A stretch of DNA of 27,263 bases from Paraglomus occultum (lineage: Eukaryota; Glomeromycota; Glomeromycetes; Paraglomerales; Paraglomeraceae): assembly GCA_910592205.1 (NCBI GenBank), contig CAJVPJ010000358.1:1-27263 (forward strand), written 5' to 3'. The notes under the pieces are model-generated. The model was not told where the DNA came from, did no database searches, and saw nothing but the letters and a program-made list of their open reading frames with translations. Of the stretch, positions 21,660 to 27,263 are shown in pieces (the stretch's first letter is position 1; every line of letters starts with the position of its first letter). A program made the position numbers and the translations under genes.

Positions 21660-22058
21660 CTAAGTATTCGCTGAGCAGATTGGTCACGTGTGTGAGTGCA
21701 TTTAGTTAACCATAACCAAAATAAAGTAATTTTCTAGTTTTTTTTGAAACGGAAATAATATCCCATATGGTAACCGACGCATGGCACTGAAACAATAAGA
21801 CTATCTACTTGATGCGTTTACACGCCAATAGCTAATATTCTATCTGCTCCGACTTCGCACACTTTACAAAGTGATCAATTTATACAAAACGTCTGATTAT
21901 GGTAAGATATTTTTAGCGGATACGTATATAACAATATTACACGTAATATGGTTTATTGTTATTGTTATCATTATGTAAATTGTTAATTTATCAATTCAAA
22001 TGTGAATTATGCAACAGATGTTTACGATTATATCCAATGAACTGTAAGCTTGCTGTAA
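21660..22058. other. Gap between mobile element and P450 3' end
   Basis: AT-rich, no gene; presumably the P450 3' untranslated region. The plus-strand frame 21956-22165 overlaps the last P450 exon and is its shadow. Confidence 0.5.
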
Positions 22059-24769
22059 TTAAGATCGAATACTTGCACGAATATTATACTCGTTTTTCGC
22101 AAGACTGGGTGTTAGATATTGTTCAATATCCCAGTGATCCTGCCCTGGAATATCTTCAAATCTGAAGCGCCTGAAAAGTGACACGATAATAAGACGCATT
22201 TCTAGCCATGCAAAGCTGTTAGAATAAAACTTGTGTTAGTTACGCGTACAAACGCTTCCATTCATAATATTTTATAATATATATTAATATTCCTACTTTT
22301 GTCCGATACAGTTTCGTGAACCGGCTGAAAACGGATAAAATGCATCCCGTGGTACGTCTGGCTCGAACCAACGCTCGGGAACAAATTCGTCTACATTCTC
22401 GCCCCAATATTCAGAAGAACGGTGCAGAGCATAGAAGTTGACAACTATCAGAACGTCCTTGGGGAAGAATACTCCGTTAATAATGGTATCTTCTGGGACA
22501 ACACGTCCGCTACCTAAAATTTAGCAGTAGTTGCGTATTGTAAAAGCGATTAAGCGACAGTTCCAATGGTCTCGTAACAATTATATATAGGGTGCTCTAG
22601 AGATAGACTACCTCCATCTGTTAAATCAAAGGGACGGTAAATGTAAGTAAATCAGTCAATTAAAACGTGAATAACAAGTAATGCTATCGCTTACCCAATG
22701 TAATGGGCCATAGTCTCATCGCTTCATTTATGACAGCGTTCAAATATGGTAATGTCTTTAGTCTGTCATGATCTGGTATTTCGTCTCTTGGTAAATCATA
22801 AAATTCTTTGTCCAATTCATCCATAAGTTTGTCCAACTTATCCGGATTTTTTACAAGCATTAATATAGTAAAGAAAGTGCTAAAACTCGTTGTATCACTC
22901 CCAGCAATGATGAATTCACTGATTTGTTCATAAATGTCGATGTCTGATAGTTCTTTTTTTTCGCCCGCATCAAGAATAATCTGAAGAATATCTTTCCTTT
23001 TAGTACCGGTTTCTTGGCGCCGTTTGTCAATAAGATTCTTTGAAAACTTTTAGAAAACATATATTGTTACATTATAATTAAAGAATTTTAATTTGACCAG
23101 CAAAGTTTGACTTACTTCGTAAGTATATCCATTGCTTTTTGCAAACGGTTTTAGTATAGGGAATAGATTTCTCTGTTTGTGGAAACAACAATGAGTTATA
23201 TGTAATTTTGAAATCAAACTGTTAGCGTGGGCCCATTCAAAGTCTGTTCTCATATATAACAATGTGGTGTGCCTAATATTACTCGATTTCATTTGGACTT
23301 CCTTTGAGAGACCGTCTTGTAATTGCATATGTTGAGTCTAAGTGTAAACAAAACTACGAAATTGCAACCAACCCCTTCTTTTGATATTTAAATAGTTGGC
23401 CGCTAGTAATTAGAGTAATGCTATAACATCTCTTATTTTGTGTAAATTACTGGGCAGCTTAATATTTTCTGGAACAACTATTAAGCAACCGTTTAACCGT
23501 TTACATACCACAATGCGTCTACTTGTCTCACGCATGACTTCACCTGGTAGTGGATGATTTCCATTTTGAATCATATTAAAACTGCCTCCAAAAGCAGTCT
23601 CCCCAATTGCATCCTATGTGGTTTGATAATTTATGTTAGATTAATTGTTCGTTATTGTATAGTATATAAAAGTTTCATACCAAGGTTGTATGGCAGATCA
23701 ATTTGTAAATATTTATGACCGCTTCTTCATTTGGTGCATTTTCTTTTATCGCAGAGCTAATATTTTCGGTCAATTCACGAACACACTTTGCGATCAACGG
23801 TTCAAGGGATCGAATATATTTAACCGAAAACGCTGGTGAGAGTAATCGACGCTACAAGTTGAAATAAACAACGAATAAGTAAATTCAAAGGGGGTATAGA
23901 TGTTATGCTAAGTAAGACCACGTATACTTGCACGTTGTTTATGAAACGCTTTATCGCTGTTTGTGGTAAATTAGAATATATTTAATTAGGTTTGTACGGT
24001 ATCTGTTACCAAACATTGCTTAGGCGAGAACACTTACTTTGTTGAGAACAATGTTTGCAAATGTGGAGCAGCCCTATAGTATGTATAATACTCATTCTTT
24101 GGCCAATCCTGTTATTAAAATTTGAAACGCTGTTCAAGTATATGACAAAAATGGACGTCGTCGACAGTAAGGCTAACTTACCTTGTTAATAATAATCTGG
24201 ATATATTTGTTAACATTAACAAAATTCAAAGTCAACATCCCGTGTGATTCACAAACCTATATCATACAAAAGCATTTTTACCTCCTTGGCAATATGTTTA
24301 TCAGCAACGAAGAGTACGTTTGGAGCTAAGAAGTATTAAAATAATTATTACCAGAAATATTAATATGCACAATTAGGGTTGCAATACAACGACTCACCTT
24401 GCCGCCACACTTTCCCATATTTGGGTGATAATTCAAGTTGGACCCAACGCCACCTGATCGCAAGCCAACATAAGGATTGAAAGCGGATGAAGCGTCGGCT
24501 TAACATGAAGTAGAAATTAAATTTACCTTTGGCCCCGAACTGCTTTGACAAATGATGGAAGGGAGCTCCATAAGGATATCTTTGGTCCAGGAAAGTTACT
24601 CACCGGACCATAGAACACATTATAGATTGTCTATCGAAAGCATATGTATATTAATATTGATGCGAAATTAACGTAATGCATCTGCTATTCTTACCTGGAT
24701 TACATATCTAAGAATTATAACCGCAAATGCTAGCCCAATTGCTTTAGTTATTTCAACATGGATTTCCAT
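22059..24769 (-). CDS. Cytochrome P450 monooxygenase, membrane-anchored
   Basis: Thirteen exons: 24769-24695, 24630-24527, 24453-24398, 24325-24282, 24196-24182, 24108-24038, 23956-23932, 23851-23681, 23613-23509, 23172-23116, 23046-22695, 22513-22297 and 22215-22059. They give 482 residues with every phase consistent. It is a haem-thiolate monooxygenase, tethered to the ER by an N-terminal helix (about residues 8-24, AIGLAFAVIILRYVI) followed by the Pro-rich hinge NFPGPK. Landmarks: HKQRRRLLSPAFS (C helix), DAIGETAFGGSF, I-helix AGSDTT at 289-294, K-helix EAMR at 349-352, FVPERW at 402-407, and FSAGSRNCIGQNFAWLEMRL with haem-ligand Cys427. The substrate cannot be told; the family (CYP3/4-like clan in flavour) is not assigned. 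One intron is GC-AG, one exon is only 15 nt, and one intron (23173-23508, 336 bp) is unusually long and might hide an exon. The gene lies between two inverted copies of a mobile element. Confidence 0.92.
23852..23931 (-). other. GC-AG intron in the P450 gene
   Basis: Exon 7 ends CAACGT and is followed by GCAAGTATAC, an exact GC-donor consensus; the intron ends CTTGTAG before CGTCGATTA. Only this junction joins HKQR to RRLLSPAFS in frame. The GT sites nearby all break the frame. Confidence 0.8.
24182..24196 (-). other. 15-nt micro-exon of the P450 gene
   Basis: ATTATTATTAACAAG (Ile-Ile-Ile-Asn-Lys) lies between ATATCCAG and GTAAGTTAG. It is phase 0 on both sides and joins AKE to DWPKNE, where related P450s read KEVL...DWPK. 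Confidence 0.7.
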
Positions 24770-24824
24770 CGTGGTGTCGATTGTTCGTTAGGTTTGCATT
24801 AAATATCAATATGATCGCATGCTT

Positions 24825-24833
24825 ATTATATAA
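24825..24833 (-). promoter_or_regulatory. Likely TATA box of the P450 gene
   Basis: TATATAATA on the minus strand, about 56-64 nt upstream of the start codon at 24769. Confidence 0.45.
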
Positions 24834-25058
24834 CATACCATCCGTCGGTTGAGTTTTCCGATAGTACAGGAGAATAGCCTTTACGGTACTAGCGTGCCAA
24901 ATAAAGACATTTATCCGTCATGTATATAACCTCCGGTAACTGAGCTGAAACCATACAAATGATAAACCGAAATTTGGGGACTGCACCGCATCAGTACACT
25001 TTTCAGAACGGCAAGATATCTAATTTTAGGCCATAACTAATGAAGATATATCAGTATA

Positions 25059-25456
25059 CACAGTCAGTCTCGACAAGTCGGCCTCTCGATAAGTCGGTCA
25101 AAAATTTCCCGACAAGTCGGCTAATCCATGTAAATTCTCAATGAGTCGTTAAGTCGGGCCAACGGCTCCAGCTACCTTAGTTGGATGTGTCTCGATGGGC
25201 CGCGATGACTAATGTCCCCAATACTATTATATAATCGGAAATTACCCTAGGTTGTACAGCCAGGAGAGGCCAGCTGAACATCCAACGAAAAGAATAAGGT
25301 ACTATGATCGGCATGCACTATTATACTATATATAGAGCAATCGAATAAAAGGAGTAATATTTACGTCAGGTAAGACTTAATAATAGACGGTTTAACCAAA
25401 TGCATTATCTTCGATCACATGATTTTCGATAAGTCGCGACCGACTGGTTCGGCGTG
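25059..25456. mobile_element. Second, inverted and decayed copy of the pogo-like element
   Basis: It begins, after a TA, with CACAGTCAGTCTCGACAAGTCGG-type sequence, as at the right end of the first copy read in reverse. It shares the subterminal AATCCATGTAAATTCTC with that end (AATCTATGTAAATTCTC). Its other end carries ATCACATGATTTTCGATAA, matching the reverse complement of the first copy's left part (ATCACGTGATTCTCGATAA). Hence the two copies are in opposite orientation. The right terminus near 25456 is eroded and its exact limit is uncertain. Confidence 0.7.
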
Positions 25457-25791
25457 ATTGTTAATCCGCAAAGGCCCTGACCTATAAACTATTAATTTAA
25501 TTCGAATAGTAGTGATCGAGGAAGTCATAAACTTTGTTTAAAGATTCCCTAACTAATTAGGAGAGTAGCGCTTGATAGATCCAAGGTTAATATTGAAATG
25601 CTCTCCCTTGATTACAACTCGATAGTATTCGGAACACACAGAGAACTAATACTGGATTTACGTGAATATTAAAGTACTCGTAGCAAATATTTAATATTGC
25701 AGTATGATTACTACCATTTGCTCAAAAAGCGTTTACTTCTACCGTTAAGATTCTTTATCAATAACATTAGATTTGAAAAATAATTCAAAAT
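25457..25791. other. Gene-free stretch
   Basis: AT-rich, no open frame or repeat that I can support. Confidence 0.4.
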
Positions 25792-25857
25792 TGTTGGACG
25801 TTTAATCTGTTGGAGACATTTTGGCATCTTGTAGTGCCATTTTGTAAACGTCCAACA
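25792..25857. repeat. Small fold-back repeat, 13-bp perfect arms
   Basis: TGTTGGACGTTTA at 25792-25804 and its exact reverse complement at 25845-25857 enclose 40 nt. The loop contains a further TGGCA/TGCCA pair. It may be the remains of a miniature transposon or the ends of a deleted one; no clear target-site duplication flanks it. Confidence 0.65.
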
Positions 25858-25916
25858 GACACTTGTTTGTTATCTAAGTTAAAGTTGGTTAATTATTTTA
25901 ATTAACTAAAGTATAA

Positions 25917-26156
25917 TTATTTTATTATTATGATTACTGTCCTCTGTCTAAATTTAGAGTCGGGCGGGGATAAAGTTTCTCTAGGTAAGTTCGTGATTTT
26001 ACTATCTAACATTCTGCGATTTTTGTGTGCGCTAAATTTGGCATTAGCAATGACATCGCTCAATATTTTCCCTTCATTTGGGAGTGTACGGAGAGCTTTG
26101 AGATTGTACTGTAGTATATCGCCAATTCCAAGAGTGTTATATACAGAAAGTGGTTG
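25917..26156 (-). pseudogene. Unassigned coding-like block
   Basis: A 79-codon open frame on the minus strand reads like conserved protein (LGIGDILQYNLKALRTLPNE, then SDVIANAKFSAHKNRRMLD) and stops at 25917-25919. It has no start codon near its beginning and is preceded by a stop at 26157-26159. It could be the last exon of an unknown gene or a transposon-derived relic. The antisense frame 25930-26175 is less protein-like. I do not recognise the family. Confidence 0.3.
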
Positions 26157-26686
26157 TCAAGTAATTAGACTTTAAGTGAGGAATTATTCAAGATAGAGAA
26201 TCGGCGCTCGTATTATCCTAATCTTACTTCTACTTGAGAGTGTTGTGTCTGAGTTTAAAACCTGTTTCAGTTCAGCTCAGTCGCTTTGTCCAGAACTCAG
26301 TTGTTTCCCTAACTGAGTACAACAAGAACAAATAAGTTTTGTTTGTTTGTCAATGTCTTTCTTCTACTTTTAGTCACATTTTTCAAAAGGTAATGTAATT
26401 GATCAGTTATGTGTTTACTTGGCGGGGACGTTCTATTAGCCTAAATTAGATTATTATAAGCATTTTCGCCATGTAATCTTTCCGAGTTAATTTATAAAAT
26501 GAGCTTATATTAAAATTATAGCAGCTCCCGTTATTAAAAAACTGAATTTGCAATAATTTATTATTCTAATTGTAAAATTACAGTAAATAATACATAATAA
26601 TGAAAAGTTAAACTATACGACTATATAACCCAATATTAATATTTCTGGAGTAATTGTTAAAAGCCCATATTAACACAATGTTCGTC
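26157..26686. other. Gene-free, 3' side of the secreted-protein gene
   Basis: AT-rich; no frame or repeat that I can support. It should contain the 3' untranslated region of the minus-strand gene to its right. Confidence 0.4.
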
Positions 26687-27193
26687 TTAGCTGTAATCGC
26701 CAGGGATAACTTTCTGACATCCCGCAGTACTTTTCCCCGTGTTACACTTTCTTTTGTTAGTGCAGCAACGGATACAGAATAATTCCGCATCGGGTTCAAT
26801 CAATTCCACAAATTTGTTGCTATTAGCGCAGGTGGCTCCGGGAGGAGCGCCTACACTATCATACTGACCGCCTCCGTCACTCGCACTCAGTTCGTATTTT
26901 GATCTGTCTATTGTACCAGTAACTTGAACGTATCCATTTCCAGCAGCAAAGTGAGCCGTCTTAATGAATCCACTGGGAAGAAGGCCGGCACCGGGTGCAG
27001 AGGACACTGTTGTTGTGCAGAATACGACAGCATCATCTTCATGATCAGAGATGCCGCCACCAGGTTGTGGGGGGAGAAATAAGCAGAAGCTGGTTTCATT
27101 TTCGATTGCGGTGATCGTCTGTCCACTTGTGGAGGTAGTGCCAATAAATATGACGGCTGCCAGGATTAAAAAAAGAGCAAACAGTTTGGCCAT
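26687..27193 (-). CDS. Secreted cysteine-rich protein, fungal macrophage-activating-glycoprotein-like
   Basis: Intronless, 168 residues. MAKLFALFLILAAVIFIG is a clear signal peptide, followed by a Thr/Ser spacer. The mature part has eight cysteines, an even number suited to disulfides. It shows the pattern TSFCLFLPPQPGG, GFIKTAHF, YVQVTGTIDRSKY, SASDGGGQYDSVG, FVELIEPDAELFCIRCC and, near the end, VIPGDYS. This pattern is shared by a fungus-wide family of secreted or wall proteins often annotated as macrophage activating glycoprotein; the molecular role is not established. An in-frame ATG at 27235 is further upstream, but it lies only about 6 nt from the TATA box, so transcription should begin downstream of it. 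The codons are more GC-rich than in neighbouring genes. Confidence 0.85.
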   Translation of the reverse strand: MAKLFALFLILAAVIFIGTTSTSGQTITAIENETSFCLFLPPQPGGGISDHEDDAVVFCTTTVSSAPGAGLLPSGFIKTAHFAAGNGYVQVTGTIDRSKYELSASDGGGQYDSVGAPPGATCANSNKFVELIEPDAELFCIRCCTNKRKCNTGKSTAGCQKVIPGDYS

Positions 27194-27240
27194 TTTGTAG
27201 ATAACGAAAAGGGTTTTTGAAAATGTCTTTTGCAAAGGGC

Positions 27241-27249
27241 CTTTATATA
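27241..27249 (-). promoter_or_regulatory. TATA box of the secreted-protein gene
   Basis: CTATATAAAG on the minus strand, about 48 nt upstream of the ATG at 27193. The spacing decides the start codon. Confidence 0.7.
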
Positions 27250-27263
27250 GAGAAAATTATGCA

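Noticed and set aside
24595-24603. GTGAGTAAC as a splice donor in P450 exon 2
   Set aside because: Reading through gives VSNFPGPK, the expected proline-rich hinge of microsomal P450s, and keeps the phase.
27194-27235. Start of the secreted protein at 27235
   Set aside because: It lies only a few bases from the TATA box, so it should be upstream of the transcription start, and it would bury the signal peptide.
1-27263. tRNA, rRNA and CRISPR arrays
   Set aside because: GGTTCGA-like strings at about 16780 and 22360 fall inside coding exons and lack a cloverleaf; no regular repeat-spacer array exists.

Overview
This is a piece of a eukaryotic nuclear genome, almost certainly from an early-diverging fungus. 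The DNA is AT-rich. Most genes are split by many short introns (mostly about 65-180 bp) with GTANGT-type donors. The protein set fits a filamentous fungus: a secreted glycoprotein-like protein of a fungus-specific family, a fungal Prs1-type PRPP synthetase, an F-box/PP2-like protein and a microsomal P450. Rhizophagus or another Glomeromycotina/Mucoromycota lineage is my best guess, by inference only. No tRNA, rRNA or CRISPR was found.

Layout. 1-999: an unassigned stretch, perhaps holding the last exon of a gene that starts outside the window. 1000-2271 (-): a seven-exon F-box protein with a PP2-like domain, assembled by hand from short exons. 2272-8103: almost 6 kb without a recognisable intact gene, holding a short tandem repeat, a decayed DDE-type transposase and a few unassigned open frames. 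8104-10289 (+): NOP58, six exons. 10290-11708: unassigned. 11709-12836 (+): a mitochondrial PPR protein in one exon. 13086-14841 (-): NOB1, six exons. 15478-17737 (-): NAR1, seven exons. 18797-20554 (-): PRS1-type ribose-phosphate pyrophosphokinase, seven exons. 21253-21657: a non-autonomous pogo/Tigger-like element. 22059-24769 (-): cytochrome P450, thirteen exons. 25059 to about 25456: a second, inverted and decayed copy of the same element. 25792-25857: a small fold-back repeat. 26687-27193 (-): a secreted cysteine-rich protein with its own TATA box.

How the genes relate. The centre (8.1-20.6 kb) is a housekeeping block. NOP58 (box C/D snoRNP core) and NOB1 (20S pre-rRNA D-site nuclease) act in ribosome production. 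NAR1 delivers cytosolic Fe-S clusters, which ribosome recycling and many nuclear enzymes need. PRS1 feeds nucleotide synthesis. There is no operon; each gene is its own unit, and PPR and NOB1 converge with about 250 bp between their stop codons. The two flanks are accessory-like: transposon relics on the left, and on the right a P450 bracketed by two inverted copies of one mobile element, followed by a secreted protein. The most unusual observations are two GC-AG introns (F-box gene and P450), a 15-nt P450 micro-exon, and the P450 lying between inverted mobile-element copies. Several open, coding-looking frames remain unassigned.

All exon models were joined by reading splice sites by eye and checking phase and family motifs; none has transcript support here.
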